Assembly: GCF_011516765.1 (NCBI RefSeq)
Contig: NZ_JAAABN010000007.1
Location: 158,846 to 222,845 of the forward strand
Length of the DNA stretch: 64,000 nucleotides
Origin: Acetobacter sicerae
Lineage (GTDB): Bacteria; Pseudomonadota; Alphaproteobacteria; Acetobacterales; Acetobacteraceae
Reading direction: 5' to 3'
Positions 1 through 8,403 of the stretch are shown here, one piece after another. The notes beneath the pieces were generated by a model, which made no database searches, was not told the DNA's origin, and worked only from the letters and a program-made list of their open reading frames with translations. A program made the translations under genes and the position numbers. How positions within the stretch are numbered: position 1 is the first letter of the stretch; every line of letters begins with the position of its first letter.

Positions 1-250
1 GCTTCATGATTCTGAACGGATGCCATAAACCGCGCTGGAGATAGCACTCAACGCCATTGTCGATTTCGACGCGATTGGCGCGTGATGCGAGATCCGTTCG
101 TGTGTCGCCGCGATGTTCGGAAAGACGACTGAGACCGGTGGAATAGAATCTCACCTGACCGCGTTTTGCCAGTTCGGTGGCGATGAAATGCACGCTGGCC
201 TTGCGGCGGGAACGGAAGTCATGCACAGAAAGGACAAGAAAGTTCGTCAT
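1..250 (-). CDS. GumK-like glucuronosyltransferase, N-terminal part (cut by window edge)
   Basis: The minus-strand frame opens with ATG at 250 and stays open to base 1, giving 83 codons. The N-terminus (LSVHDFRSRRKASVHFI, later ELAKRG, RFYSTGLSRLS, GVECYL and WHPF) matches from memory the start of Xanthomonas GumK, the membrane-associated GT70 enzyme that adds glucuronic acid to the lipid-linked xanthan repeat. Acetic acid bacteria carry a related step in acetan-type exopolysaccharide synthesis, so the likely donor is UDP-glucuronate. The catalytic domain lies outside the window, so activity cannot be judged. It is divergent from the GH5 gene at 527, with a 276-base AT-rich gap that should hold both promoters. 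Confidence 0.75.
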   Translation of the reverse strand, partial: MTNFLVLSVHDFRSRRKASVHFIATELAKRGQVRFYSTGLSRLSEHRGDTRTDLASRANRVEIDNGVECYLQRGLWHPFRIMK

Positions 251-526
251 GGTGAAGCGTGTTTCCCCCGTTTGCGGAAACAACGCAACAGGCGTCTTTC
301 CCGCAAACCGATCATTGCCATTCTGACCTGCATAATCAACAGGTTGAGATTGAATAAATCGATTGTTTCATGGATCGATCAAGGCGTCCGTATGATTGGG
401 ATGACATAATTTTAAAGTCTGATAGTGGATATTTATTGATATGATTAAGATATTTACCAATGCGACAGGATATGTCCGGTTCTGTGTGATCGTTTGATGG
501 TATTTTTATTGGGCCGGAGAAAATAA

Positions 527-1519
527 ATGAAACTGATCCGTTTCGTATCATGCTTCGTTATCGGAGCTTCATGTCTTGCGACTGGGCAGGTCAGCGCAGC
601 GCCAGTGGCTGGCATTAATCTGTCCGCAGCCGCGTTTGCCAGCAACAAAGTGCCGGGGCGTGACGGCTGGGATTACATGTTTCCCCGACAGGGAGAGATT
701 GATTATTTTACTGAAGCCGGGATGAAGCTGATTCGTCTTCCCGTGCTCTGGGAGCGGCTGCAACCCCAGCCTTTATCCGACCTTGACCCCGGCTATCTCG
801 CGCACATTCAGAATGTGGTTGCGATGGCGAAAGCCGGTCAGGCAAAGGTCATCATCGATCTGCATAATTACGGCGCATATGGCGGCCAGCTTATCGGGTC
901 GGACGCGGTCAAGGTCGATGCCTTTGTTGATATCTGGGTAAAGCTGGCGCGGGTTTTTGGTAACGATACCGACGTTCTCTTTGGTTTAATGAATGAACCG
1001 AAGCTTGCCTCTGCAGGGGACTGGGCGGGTATCCAGCAGAAAGTCATCAACGCGGTCAGGGCCGCTGGCGCAACAAACCTGATTACCGTGTCCGGTATAA
1101 ACTGGGATGGGGCACATAATTTTCCTCAGGTGAACGGGGAGGCGCTGGCGACTCTTACTGATCCGCTCCACGCTCTGATTTTTGAGGCGCATGAATATTT
1201 CGATCAAGACAGTTCAGGGCGCTCGGCGGAGTGCATACCGGAAGATCAGGTGGAAGCCCGTCTGGCACCGTTCACTGACTGGCTGGAGGCTCACAAGGCG
1301 AAGGGTCTGCTCGGTGAGTTCGGTGTCAGTAGCAATGACGGATGCCTGGCCGATCTTCGAGTTGCCCTGAACTTCATCAATCAGACGTCAGACGTCTGGT
1401 ATGGCTGGACTTACTGGGCTGGCGGTCCTTTGTGGGGAAATTATATGTATTCGGTGGCGCCCGGGAAGGACGGAAGCGAGAAACCCCAGATGGCTGTGCT
1501 GAAGCAGTTTGCGGAATAG
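527..1519 (+). CDS. Secreted glycoside hydrolase family 5 endoglucanase
   Basis: A 330-residue GH5 (clan A) hydrolase that should cleave beta-1,4-glucan or a related polysaccharide outside the cytoplasm. Residues 1-25 form a signal peptide ending SAA before PVAG. The acid/base glutamate sits in the LMNEP motif (E157), a conserved HEY lies at 222-224, and the nucleophile is E264 in GEFG. Length fits a bare catalytic domain without a carbohydrate-binding module. The ATG at 527 is the first codon before a clean signal sequence. Its divergent neighbour is a GumK-like transferase, so it may trim an exopolysaccharide or cellulose during export; that role is inferred from context. Subfamily not assigned. 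Confidence 0.85.
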   Translation: MKLIRFVSCFVIGASCLATGQVSAAPVAGINLSAAAFASNKVPGRDGWDYMFPRQGEIDYFTEAGMKLIRLPVLWERLQPQPLSDLDPGYLAHIQNVVAMAKAGQAKVIIDLHNYGAYGGQLIGSDAVKVDAFVDIWVKLARVFGNDTDVLFGLMNEPKLASAGDWAGIQQKVINAVRAAGATNLITVSGINWDGAHNFPQVNGEALATLTDPLHALIFEAHEYFDQDSSGRSAECIPEDQVEARLAPFTDWLEAHKAKGLLGEFGVSSNDGCLADLRVALNFINQTSDVWYGWTYWAGGPLWGNYMYSVAPGKDGSEKPQMAVLKQFAE

Positions 1520-1543
1520 CCTCGGCAGCAGACCTGTTTCTGT

Positions 1544-1564
1544 GGGGCCAGCCAAGCTGGCCCC
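1544..1564 (+). terminator. Hairpin after the GH5 gene
   Basis: Perfect 9-bp GC-rich stem (GGGGCCAGC / GCTGGCCCC) with a 3-base loop, 24 bases after the GH5 stop. There is no strong T-run behind it, so it may terminate weakly or protect the mRNA end. Confidence 0.5.
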
Positions 1565-1592
1565 CTTGCATGCCACGACAGGAACTCCATAT
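1565..1592 (+). promoter_or_regulatory. Possible sigma-32 (RpoH) promoter for hsp20
   Basis: CTTG at 1565-1568 is followed after 18 bases by CCATAT at 1587-1592, resembling the alphaproteobacterial heat-shock promoter pattern (CTTG, 17-18 spacer, C-Y-T-A-T). It lies about 70 bases before the hsp20 start, where a heat-shock promoter would be expected. The -10 match is imperfect. Confidence 0.35.
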
Positions 1593-1661
1593 CCTTACAA
1601 ACAAGCCGGTCGCCCAAGCGGGACCGGTCAGAGAGTGTCTCGCTCACTGGAGGAGGCTGAA

Positions 1662-2147
1662 ATGTCTGGAAGAGTGTTTGGATCGCCGATGTTTCTCGGC
1701 TTTGATCATCTTGAGACCATGCTGGAGCGTGCGTCCAAATCATCGGGGGATGGGTATCCGCCCTATAATATCGAACAGATCAGTTCGTCGGCGTTGCGCA
1801 TCACTCTCGCTGTCGCGGGGTTCACGATGGAAGACCTCCAGATCACGCAGGAGGACAATCAGCTCGTCATCCGTGGCCGGCAGTCCGAGGATCTTCAGGG
1901 GCGCATCTTCCTGCATCGTGGCATTGCCGCCCGTCAGTTCCAGAAGTCTTTCGTGCTGGCGGAGGGGATCGATATAGGGGGTGCGTGGCTCGATAACGGA
2001 TTGCTGCACATCGATTTGTTCCGTCCGGAACCTGAAGTGCGTGTAAGGCGTATTGATATTACCAAGGGCAGCGCCGCCAAATCGGTCGCCAATGATGGTT
2101 CCGTTCCTGCATCTCCGCGAACCGTTCGTACCATAGGGGATGAATGA
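1662..2147 (+). CDS. Small heat shock protein Hsp20 (IbpA-like)
   Basis: A 161-residue alpha-crystallin-type chaperone that binds unfolding proteins as an ATP-independent oligomer in the cytoplasm. The alpha-crystallin domain spans roughly residues 30-130 and includes the typical AVAGF segment, RGRQ, and the stretch around LHRGIAARQF. A C-terminal tail follows. The ATG at 1662 is chosen because AGGAGG lies at 1651-1656; longer in-frame starts run back into the GH5 terminator hairpin. The next gene, a DUF1150 protein 39 bases downstream, is its usual partner in Alphaproteobacteria. A heat-shock-type promoter candidate lies upstream. Confidence 0.92.
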   Translation: MSGRVFGSPMFLGFDHLETMLERASKSSGDGYPPYNIEQISSSALRITLAVAGFTMEDLQITQEDNQLVIRGRQSEDLQGRIFLHRGIAARQFQKSFVLAEGIDIGGAWLDNGLLHIDLFRPEPEVRVRRIDITKGSAAKSVANDGSVPASPRTVRTIGDE

Positions 2148-2186
2148 TTTTTTTTAATACAGTCTGGCTCAGACTAAGGGGGAGAC

Positions 2187-2435
2187 ATGCAGCATAAGAC
2201 ATCCGGCAATACTGCTGCCGCCCGGGATATGATTGATATCCGTAATCTGACTGATGCGCAGTTTCTGAGTCTCGGTCTGCCCAGTCTGGTCTATGTGCGC
2301 AGAGATTCTCAGCTCGGACAGGAGGTGTTCGCAATCTACGCTGCGAATGGCGAGTTGATGGGAACCACCGAAGATAGCGACATGGTTCGGTCTGCAATTG
2401 ATGAACATGCTTTGGTGGCAACTCTGCTGCATTAG
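2187..2435 (+). CDS. DUF1150 family protein
   Basis: An 82-residue acidic protein recognised as DUF1150 by length, by its central segment (LPSLVYVRRD, then FAIYAANGELMG) and by its position right after an IbpA-type hsp20 gene, the standard arrangement in Alphaproteobacteria. A GGGGGAG ribosome-binding site sits just before the ATG. Its biochemical role is unknown; co-transcription with the chaperone implies a stress function. A strong terminator hairpin follows at 2461. Confidence 0.85.
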   Translation: MQHKTSGNTAAARDMIDIRNLTDAQFLSLGLPSLVYVRRDSQLGQEVFAIYAANGELMGTTEDSDMVRSAIDEHALVATLLH

Positions 2436-2460
2436 GCATCATTGAGTGCATCTGGAAGCA

Positions 2461-2490
2461 GGGGATGGAGTGGGTGGCCGCTCCATCCCC
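2461..2490 (+). terminator. Rho-independent terminator of the hsp20-DUF1150 operon
   Basis: Perfect 10-bp stem (GGGGATGGAG / CTCCATCCCC) with a 10-base loop, followed by TGTTTTG, 25 bases after the DUF1150 stop. Confidence 0.8.
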
Positions 2491-2702
2491 TGTTTTGTAA
2501 CGGATGGGCTGCTGGCCATTGAAGCTTTCGCAAAATATCCATAATTTTATAGTCAATTATTGGAAATATAAGATGTTGTGATGAGGTGTCCTGATCTCTT
2601 CTGGTTACGATTAGGGGACTGAATTGGTGTTGCAGTGTCAGCATATATCCAGAAAGACTGCGTTTTGGTATAAAATGACATTAAACTGGAAGGGTTTCCA
2701 CG

Positions 2703-3071
2703 GTGAAGAGAGTTATAATTCTGTTTTCTATTGGCGCTTTGTTTTTTTGTTCAAACGTAGCAATGGCGCAGGAAGAAGATAGTGACTACGGTGAGTTGAT
2801 CCGGAAAGTAACTACCAAAGCAACATGCTTGGATTACCTGAATGAAGAACATGATAATTATTCAGGTAATAAAATGGCGGAATCCCAGGCTCCAGACGAA
2901 GTGACGAAAGGGCTTTCCAAATCCATCAGGGACGAATGTCAGAAATCCCCAAAGGAAAGCCTTAAAAATGCTGTTTCCAAGGTGAAAAAGACCTACACCA
3001 GCAAGCTGTCAGAGATAATGGAGAGAGTTCAGGACGATAAGGACGCCCTGCACAAAGGCGGCGGAGTGTAA
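2703..3071 (+). CDS. HdeA/HdeB-like periplasmic protein
   Basis: A 122-residue exported protein starting at GTG 2703. Residues 1-22 are a signal peptide ending AMA before QEEDSD. The mature chain is highly charged and has only two cysteines, C42 in TCLDYL and C79 in ECQKSP. This spacing and the flanking motifs (T-C-x-D-Y/F-L; C-x-x-x-P-x-x-S-L) resemble the HdeA/HdeB acid chaperones, whose two cysteines form one disulfide and which guard periplasmic proteins at low pH. That would suit an acid-producing bacterium. The match is by motif only, and the chain is longer than enteric HdeA. The upstream 200 bases are AT-rich and probably carry its promoter. Confidence 0.55.
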   Translation: MKRVIILFSIGALFFCSNVAMAQEEDSDYGELIRKVTTKATCLDYLNEEHDNYSGNKMAESQAPDEVTKGLSKSIRDECQKSPKESLKNAVSKVKKTYTSKLSEIMERVQDDKDALHKGGGV

Positions 3072-3104
3072 TAGCTCCTGAACTGGTTTTTGAATGGTGA
3101 AATT

Positions 3105-3242
3105 TTAATTGCAGGTCCTGATCGCCGATTTGACGCCGGAATTATCATCGGGTGCAGTCGGCAGATCGTCAGGACAGCCAGCATGCTGCATGCCACATCC
3201 GGCTAGAAGAATTAAAAATGAGAGAGCCAGAAGTTTATGCAT
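3105..3242 (-). CDS. Small lipoprotein, 45 residues
   Basis: A short minus-strand frame with ATG at 3242, stop at 3105 and ACGGAG about 8 bases before the start. The product opens with a textbook lipoprotein signal: a basic residue, a hydrophobic core and the lipobox LLAGC, with the lipidated cysteine at position 16. The mature part is about 30 residues, with two further cysteines (C23 and C44) and an acidic middle. It converges on the HdeA-like gene, whose stop is 33 bases away. No family recognised. The combination of lipobox, ribosome-binding site and position makes a real gene likely despite its size. Confidence 0.6.
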   Translation of the reverse strand: MHKLLALSFLILLAGCGMQHAGCPDDLPTAPDDNSGVKSAIRTCN

Positions 3243-3364
3243 ATAATTTACTCCGTGTTCATGGAGTGTTACGCTAAATTGTAATAATTGTGAAGTCAGA
3301 ACATGGTTTTCTGCGCCAGAATAACCAGAGTTTGAAGTATAAGATTATTTGGTAACGCAGTTTG

Positions 3365-3386
3365 GGTTTCTTTTTAGGCAGAAACC
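3365..3386 (-). terminator. Hairpin downstream of tRNA-Val
   Basis: 7-bp stem (GGTTTCT / AGAAACC) with an 8-base loop, 10 bases past the 3' end of the minus-strand tRNA-Val. Plausible tRNA terminator, but without a clear T-run. Confidence 0.35.
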
Positions 3387-3396
3387 TACAAAATCG

Positions 3397-3471
3397 TGGT
3401 GGGTGCGACAGGGATTGAACCTGTGACCCCCGCCGTGTGAAGGCGATGCTCTACCGCTGAGCTACGCACCC
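3397..3471 (-). tRNA. tRNA-Val (anticodon CAC)
   Basis: Full cloverleaf on the minus strand: 7-bp acceptor GGGTGCG/CGCACCC, D-arm with AGCGGTAGA, anticodon stem around loop TTCACAC (anticodon CAC, reading GUG), T-arm ACAGG-TTCAATC-CCTGT, and an encoded CCA end at 3397-3399. A 36-base exact copy of its inner part (3419-3454) recurs at 60048-60083 in the accessory element. Confidence 0.95.
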
Positions 3472-3635
3472 CGATTTTGCGTAGGCTGCTCATAACCAGA
3501 ACCGACAAAGAGCGCAAGATACAAATGGGTAAATTTACACATCATGAGGAGAGGGGAGCCGCCCATCCTCGGAAAAAGGGATACGCTCTCCACTCCTGCT
3601 GGAAATGAAGCAGCAGGTGCGGAGGAAGAGGCTTC

Positions 3636-4796
3636 TTAGTGAGATGCAGGAGGCGTGATGGGGACCTTTGCCACCAGAAAAGGCGGTTTGCGCAGGTCAT
3701 GACCATCATGCAGGCGGGGCAGGCGGCTCCACTGACCAAGCACGACATAGACATACCGGGAATCCGCGAAGATTCCATCCGGCCACACGAACCTCGGATC
3801 CGAGGCGATCATTTCAAATCCACCACCCGGGTTGCGGCGGAATATGGCGTCATGGTCCGCTGCCGTGGTGTAAATGCGATTCCATGGATCGGTAGCAAGC
3901 CCGTCGGCTGCGCCTTTCTCGCCTTCATCGACAACGAGTTGAGCGAGTTCATCTGAGTTGACGGAAAAATCGGCTAATTTTGTCGTAGGCAGACTGTAAA
4001 GTCGACGGCTGGCCAGCGGAGAATAATAGAGCGTCTGTGAGTCTGTGGAGAGCGTGACCCCATCAGCTCCACCTGCCGGAAATGTCGGATGTTTGGGATC
4101 GTAATGAAGCACCCGTCCATCCAGAACAGTCTGGTACCCCTTGTCCGGCATCGTGGAGACGTGTCCCGCCAGAACACGCCTCTGCTGCCCGGTAGCAATA
4201 TCCACCACCACAAGGGCGGGGTGACCACCGAAAGAACTGTCAGCGACGAACGCCGTTCCTTTCGCGCCATGCGTCAGATCGACGCGCAGATCATTCATGT
4301 GACTATCGGACAGAAGCGCGTCTTTCAGCACCACGCTGGCGATGATCTGGCCGGTCGCCGGATTGATTCCGACAACTTTTGCTCCGCCTGCGGGGATGGA
4401 GTGCCCTTTGATTTTCCCGTCATCAATGACCCAGATATTGCCCTGCGTATCCGTCGTCATGCCATGAGGAGAGATGAGGCGGGAGGCAGGGCTGCCTGTC
4501 GTCGATTCCGAAAAGGCCGCAGAAGGAAATGGGATCAGGTGTCCATCCTTCCATTCCGCCAGCACCGGCCCCGCATGATCGCCATCATGCTTGGGGAAGG
4601 TCAGAAAAAGACGATTATTGACGACGGCGATGCCTGATGGGTCCGGCGCAGTGAGAGAGGCGGCGATTTCCACTGTGCCGCTGGCTCCGAACGCCGGGTC
4701 CAGATTGCTGGTAATGGTCGGAGAAGCGGCCTGAGCACCGGAAACAGCGGTGACGCAGACAGCGCCTGTCATAAGCAGAGAAAGCAGTTTTTTCAT
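3636..4796 (-). CDS. MRJP/yellow-family secreted beta-propeller protein
   Basis: 386 residues with a signal peptide (residues 1-23, cut after AQA). The chain has the features of the major royal jelly protein/yellow family, a six-bladed propeller: an early FLTFPKHDGDHAGPVLAEW segment, an ISPHGMTTD-type stretch, NIWVIDDG, HMNDLRVD, and a final YVVLGQWSRLP region. Bacterial members are often labelled L-dopachrome tautomerase-related, but their substrates are unknown, and related propellers include lactonases. It is the last gene of a three-gene minus operon and overlaps the aldo/keto reductase stop by 4 bases, so translation is probably coupled. A paralogue lies at 10888-12012. Confidence 0.82.
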   Translation of the reverse strand: MKKLLSLLMTGAVCVTAVSGAQAASPTITSNLDPAFGASGTVEIAASLTAPDPSGIAVVNNRLFLTFPKHDGDHAGPVLAEWKDGHLIPFPSAAFSESTTGSPASRLISPHGMTTDTQGNIWVIDDGKIKGHSIPAGGAKVVGINPATGQIIASVVLKDALLSDSHMNDLRVDLTHGAKGTAFVADSSFGGHPALVVVDIATGQQRRVLAGHVSTMPDKGYQTVLDGRVLHYDPKHPTFPAGGADGVTLSTDSQTLYYSPLASRRLYSLPTTKLADFSVNSDELAQLVVDEGEKGAADGLATDPWNRIYTTAADHDAIFRRNPGGGFEMIASDPRFVWPDGIFADSRYVYVVLGQWSRLPRLHDGHDLRKPPFLVAKVPITPPASH

Positions 4797-5857
4797 TTTT
4801 CTAGAAATGGCTTGAGAAGCGCCAGGTCAGCCTGTGAAAGACGATCTGACGCCGTCGAGGCCTGATGCCAGTAGGGATAAATCAGCGGTGGTCGGCTGAC
4901 GGCTTCAAGTTTTGCGATATCGTCCGCACTCAGCGCCAGAGAGGCAGATTTCAGATTGTCGGTAAGTTGCGCTTCCGTGCGGGCGCCGACAACCAGACTG
5001 TGCACGCCGGGTCGGGTCAGCAGCCATGCAAGAGCAACCTGCGCGGGAGACGCTCCTTCGTAATGCGTGGCGACTTCGACAAGAACTTCCACGATATCGT
5101 AAAGTGCTTCCACGTCGCGCACGGGAGGCTCGCTCCACTGCGCCGCCTTGCGCGTGCCTTCGGGTTCCGGTTTGCCGCGTCGGTATTTGCCGCTGAGCAG
5201 ACCGCCGGCCAGTGGTGACCAGATCACGGCGTCCACACCCTGATCAACGGCGATCGGTAGTAGCTCATACTCGGCTTCACGGGCCTGTAGCGTGTAGTGA
5301 ATCTGCTGAGCGACGGGGCGGACAGTGTTGTCTTTCTCTGCCGTGGCAAGCATTTTCATGATGTGCCAGCCGGAGAAATTGGAAACACCGACATAACCGA
5401 TCTTGCCTGAACTCTGCAGATGATCGAGCGCTGCGAGAATTTCATCGACCGGCGTCTGGCCATCCCATTCATGACACCAGTAAAGCTCGACATGGTCCGT
5501 TCTGAGGCGTTTCAGGCTGGCTTCACACGCTCTGATCAGATGATGTCGTGACAGTCCACGCTCGTTCGGGCCTTTATCGCCGGTTGGAAAGCGGGCCTTT
5601 GTGGCGAGCATTACGCGGTTGCGACGTGCTGCATCCAGCGCCTCGCCAATGATTTCTTCCGAGACACCATCAGAATAAACATCAGCTGTATCGAGCATGT
5701 TCACGCCCGCATCGAGCGCCATGTCGATCTGACGTCTTGCTCCGTTCAGGTCGGTATTTCCGGTTTTGGCGAACTCGCCTTTTCCCCCGAATGTCATGGT
5801 GCCGAGGATCAGCGTTGAGACTTTCAGGCCGGACCGACCAAGAAGACGGTACTCCAT
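4793..5857 (-). CDS. Aldo/keto reductase
   Basis: A 354-residue NADP(H)-dependent oxidoreductase with the (beta/alpha)8 fold. Visible family marks are the start EYRLLGRSGLKVS, the catalytic pocket segment NMLDTADVY (Asp and Tyr), LATKARF (Lys), and YWCHEWDG supplying the catalytic His. The C-terminal GARTEAQLTDNL binds NADP in this family. The start at 5857 is chosen because AAGGAAAG precedes it and because it overlaps the upstream amidohydrolase stop (TGATG), giving coupling. Substrate unknown; it probably acts with the flanking amidohydrolase and exported propeller in one pathway. Confidence 0.9.
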   Translation of the reverse strand: MEYRLLGRSGLKVSTLILGTMTFGGKGEFAKTGNTDLNGARRQIDMALDAGVNMLDTADVYSDGVSEEIIGEALDAARRNRVMLATKARFPTGDKGPNERGLSRHHLIRACEASLKRLRTDHVELYWCHEWDGQTPVDEILAALDHLQSSGKIGYVGVSNFSGWHIMKMLATAEKDNTVRPVAQQIHYTLQAREAEYELLPIAVDQGVDAVIWSPLAGGLLSGKYRRGKPEPEGTRKAAQWSEPPVRDVEALYDIVEVLVEVATHYEGASPAQVALAWLLTRPGVHSLVVGARTEAQLTDNLKSASLALSADDIAKLEAVSRPPLIYPYWHQASTASDRLSQADLALLKPFLEK

Positions 5858-7215
5858 CAGTTCTTTCCTTCTGAATTCAGGGGAACCGGACCAGCCACCG
5901 CCGTTCCGTTTTCCCATGTTTCAACAATCCTGTCGGTGTCACCGATAGTGATTGCGGGGTTGCCTGATACCACCAGAAGATCGGCGCGTTTTCCGGCAGC
6001 GATAACGCCCCGATCGGACAGATGCAGCAGATCGGCAGCATTCTGGGTGGCGATATGAATGGCGATGAGTGGTGTCAGTCCGGCCTGAACGGTCAGGGCA
6101 AGTTCGCGATGTTCGGCCACGCCGGGCACGCGAAGGGGCATTGCGCCGCTGTCTGTCCCAAAGCCGACCTTGACGCCTGCGTCATAGAGCGTCTTGAGAT
6201 TCTGCAGATTCATCGCCAGCGACGTGCGGGCGAAATCCGCCTGCTTGCCGGTGGTGTGCTTCTGCTGCCAGACCGGGTCACTCACCTGCTGAAGAAGGGG
6301 TATTGATAGTCCGGCAAGGGTGAACGGTGTTTTGGTCCAGGGAGATTGGTCTGCCCACGCGGTGCTGGCTTCATCAAGCTGCAGGGTTGCGATGTACCAG
6401 ATGTTTCCGGATTTCAGCTTTTCGATCAAAGCGGGAGGAACGGGTTTATCCCTTATGCCGTGGGCAAGAATGTCCACACCAGCCGCAACGACATGTTCTG
6501 CGTCATCAAGATCATGAATATGCGCGGCCACACGCAGGTTGCGCTTGTGGGACTCATCCACGACAGCAGAGATAACCTCCGGAGACATTTTTACCGGCAG
6601 AGTGCCATCGAAGTCGTCGACCCAGATCTTGATCAGGTCAGTGCCTTCGTCCGCCATTGTGTCCACGTTGCGGCGGGCTTCTTCTGCGGTCCTGGGACGA
6701 AACAACTGGTCGGCCGCAACATTGACCGGTGGCGCTCCCTTGGGGACGCCAATGCCCTGATCCACACCAAAAAGATCGGCTGGTGTCTTGCCTGCATGGG
6801 CGTCACGTCGCAGCGGGTCAAACACATCTGGCGCATTGTTGCCGAGCGCCGTGACGGTTGTTACGCCGTAGCGGCGATACTGTTCAAGCTCGGAGATGAT
6901 GATGGGGCGGATATAAAACTGAGAACCTGTTGTAACGCCTTCATACTGTCCGACGTGGCTGTGATCGGAAATGATGCCGGGAAGGACCGTGTCGCCTGAG
7001 CGATCCAGAATCCTGGCGTGTTTGGGAATGTTGATATTTTTCCCCACAGCCAGAATGCGACCGCCCTGCATGACCAGTGTGGCGTCTTCAGTGGGAGGCG
7101 CTTCCGTGCCGTCGATAATGCGCACATGGGTGAGGGCGGTAACGGGAGAGGAGTCCGCAAGAGCGGGGGAGGCGGAGAGCAGGAGTGCTGCTGTTGTCAG
7201 ATAAAAACGTCTCAT
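5857..7215 (-). CDS. Secreted amidohydrolase (imidazolonepropionase-like metal hydrolase)
   Basis: A 452-residue amidohydrolase-superfamily protein. The first 20 residues form a signal peptide ending ALA, so it acts in the periplasm or outside. The metal site is marked by DHSHVGQYEG (HxH) after strand 1, AAHIHD further on, and FGTDSGA near the C-terminus, which carries the conserved aspartate; a TP-like start VRIIDGT and the final DLLVVSGNP are also typical. Such enzymes hydrolyse cyclic amides, dipeptides or lactones; the substrate here is not deducible. The ATG at 7215 is preferred because GGAG stands 6 bases before it. First gene of the operon running to 3636. Confidence 0.85.
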   Translation of the reverse strand: MRRFYLTTAALLLSASPALADSSPVTALTHVRIIDGTEAPPTEDATLVMQGGRILAVGKNINIPKHARILDRSGDTVLPGIISDHSHVGQYEGVTTGSQFYIRPIIISELEQYRRYGVTTVTALGNNAPDVFDPLRRDAHAGKTPADLFGVDQGIGVPKGAPPVNVAADQLFRPRTAEEARRNVDTMADEGTDLIKIWVDDFDGTLPVKMSPEVISAVVDESHKRNLRVAAHIHDLDDAEHVVAAGVDILAHGIRDKPVPPALIEKLKSGNIWYIATLQLDEASTAWADQSPWTKTPFTLAGLSIPLLQQVSDPVWQQKHTTGKQADFARTSLAMNLQNLKTLYDAGVKVGFGTDSGAMPLRVPGVAEHRELALTVQAGLTPLIAIHIATQNAADLLHLSDRGVIAAGKRADLLVVSGNPAITIGDTDRIVETWENGTAVAGPVPLNSEGKN

Positions 7216-7605
7216 TACAAACTCCATGCTTTTCTGATCCAACGACATAAAGGTTGAGTTCGTTCCATACAGAGGCGTGTAGAAAAGTCATTTCATGCGT
7301 TGCCGTCTGCCACAGAAAGCATCTTTGATAGATCATAAAAACTATCAGTGATAAAATTTGCGGTTTCTGTCAGAAAATATTGATGCACCTGCTGTTGTGG
7401 CTGATACGTAATAAGGTTTCACAGTGTGCGTTCAGCTCACTTCTTGTCATCATGATAGAAGCGGGAGGTTATGACGCAAGAAGAACGGAATCACTTTTTT
7501 GTTATAAATTTAATTCTGTAATTGTTTATTTGTTATTGTTTAAAGCGAAATATTATACGGTTTTCAAAGTAAAATTATGATGTTTTTGTGGTTTTGTTTT
7601 GGTTT
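7216..7605. other. Intergenic stretch, AT-rich
   Basis: About 390 bases between the amidohydrolase start and the TPR lipoprotein stop. It must hold the promoter of the operon running left from 7215. The part from about 7490 to 7600 is very AT-rich. No convincing gene or structured RNA was seen. Confidence 0.6.
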
Positions 7606-8355
7606 TCAGGAGGGTTTGCTTTTATCATCTGCGTGGAGCGCCCAGAAGTCTGAGAGTCTGTTGAATTTGGCAGCCGCTGCATCGGGGGGAAGATAGGATA
7701 TCAGAACGGCCTTGGCTTCATCTGTACGTCCCGCAGCGATGAGGAGCAGAGCATAGTTTTCCCGTGTCCGCGGCGTTGCGTCTCCTGTAACGGCATAAGG
7801 TTTGATGATGGCCAGCCCTTTGGAAATATCGCCTGACAGACCAACGGAAAGACCGAGATTGACTTCAGGTGAGACCATGCTGGGGTCAATTTGAATCGCC
7901 CGTTTGTACTCGTTCTGCGCTTCGGTATAATGACCGTTTAGATCCAGGGCCACACCGTAATCATCTACGATATGGGGATCATCCGGGTAGAGTTTGACCA
8001 TGTTTTCCAGAATGGTAAGCGCTGTCTCCGGCTTGCGTCGCATGTATATTTTGACAAGACCCATCCAGCCATCTTTGGAATCATGATTGATTGCGATGAT
8101 TTTCTTGTAAAATTCGATTGCCGCAGTTTCTCTTCCCAGCGCCTCATGCGTTCTGGCAAGTCTCAGAAGAACGGCGGGATTGTTGGGGTAGCGCTGGTTC
8201 AGTTCAATCAGCTGAGGAAGCGCGTTTTCCATCTCGCCATTCTGCAATTCAATATCAGAAACAGCGAGCTGTCTGTCCAACGTCGCCGGTGGATGAGAGC
8301 ACGCAGCCATCAACAGACATCCAATGAGTCCGGCATGGCGTGTCAATGGTTTCAA
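7606..8355 (-). CDS. TPR-repeat lipoprotein (TadD-like)
   Basis: About 249 residues. Starting from TTG at 8355 (AAGGG a few bases before) gives a compact lipoprotein signal ending LLMAACS, with the cysteine at position 19; a longer frame from TTG at 8403 is possible. The rest is a run of tetratricopeptide repeats from about residue 35 to 200 (patterns such as NPAVLLRLARTHEALGRE and VDDYGVALDLNGHYTEAQ). This resembles TadD of Flp pilus systems and other outer-membrane scaffolds that dock partner proteins. No tad genes lie nearby, so the partner is unknown. Monocistronic by position. Confidence 0.72.
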   Translation of the reverse strand: MKPLTRHAGLIGCLLMAACSHPPATLDRQLAVSDIELQNGEMENALPQLIELNQRYPNNPAVLLRLARTHEALGRETAAIEFYKKIIAINHDSKDGWMGLVKIYMRRKPETALTILENMVKLYPDDPHIVDDYGVALDLNGHYTEAQNEYKRAIQIDPSMVSPEVNLGLSVGLSGDISKGLAIIKPYAVTGDATPRTRENYALLLIAAGRTDEAKAVLISYLPPDAAAAKFNRLSDFWALHADDKSKPS

Positions 8356-8403
8356 CTGAATAACCCTTTGATTTAAAGCTTTTTGATAAAGTTTGGAGGT
8401 CAA

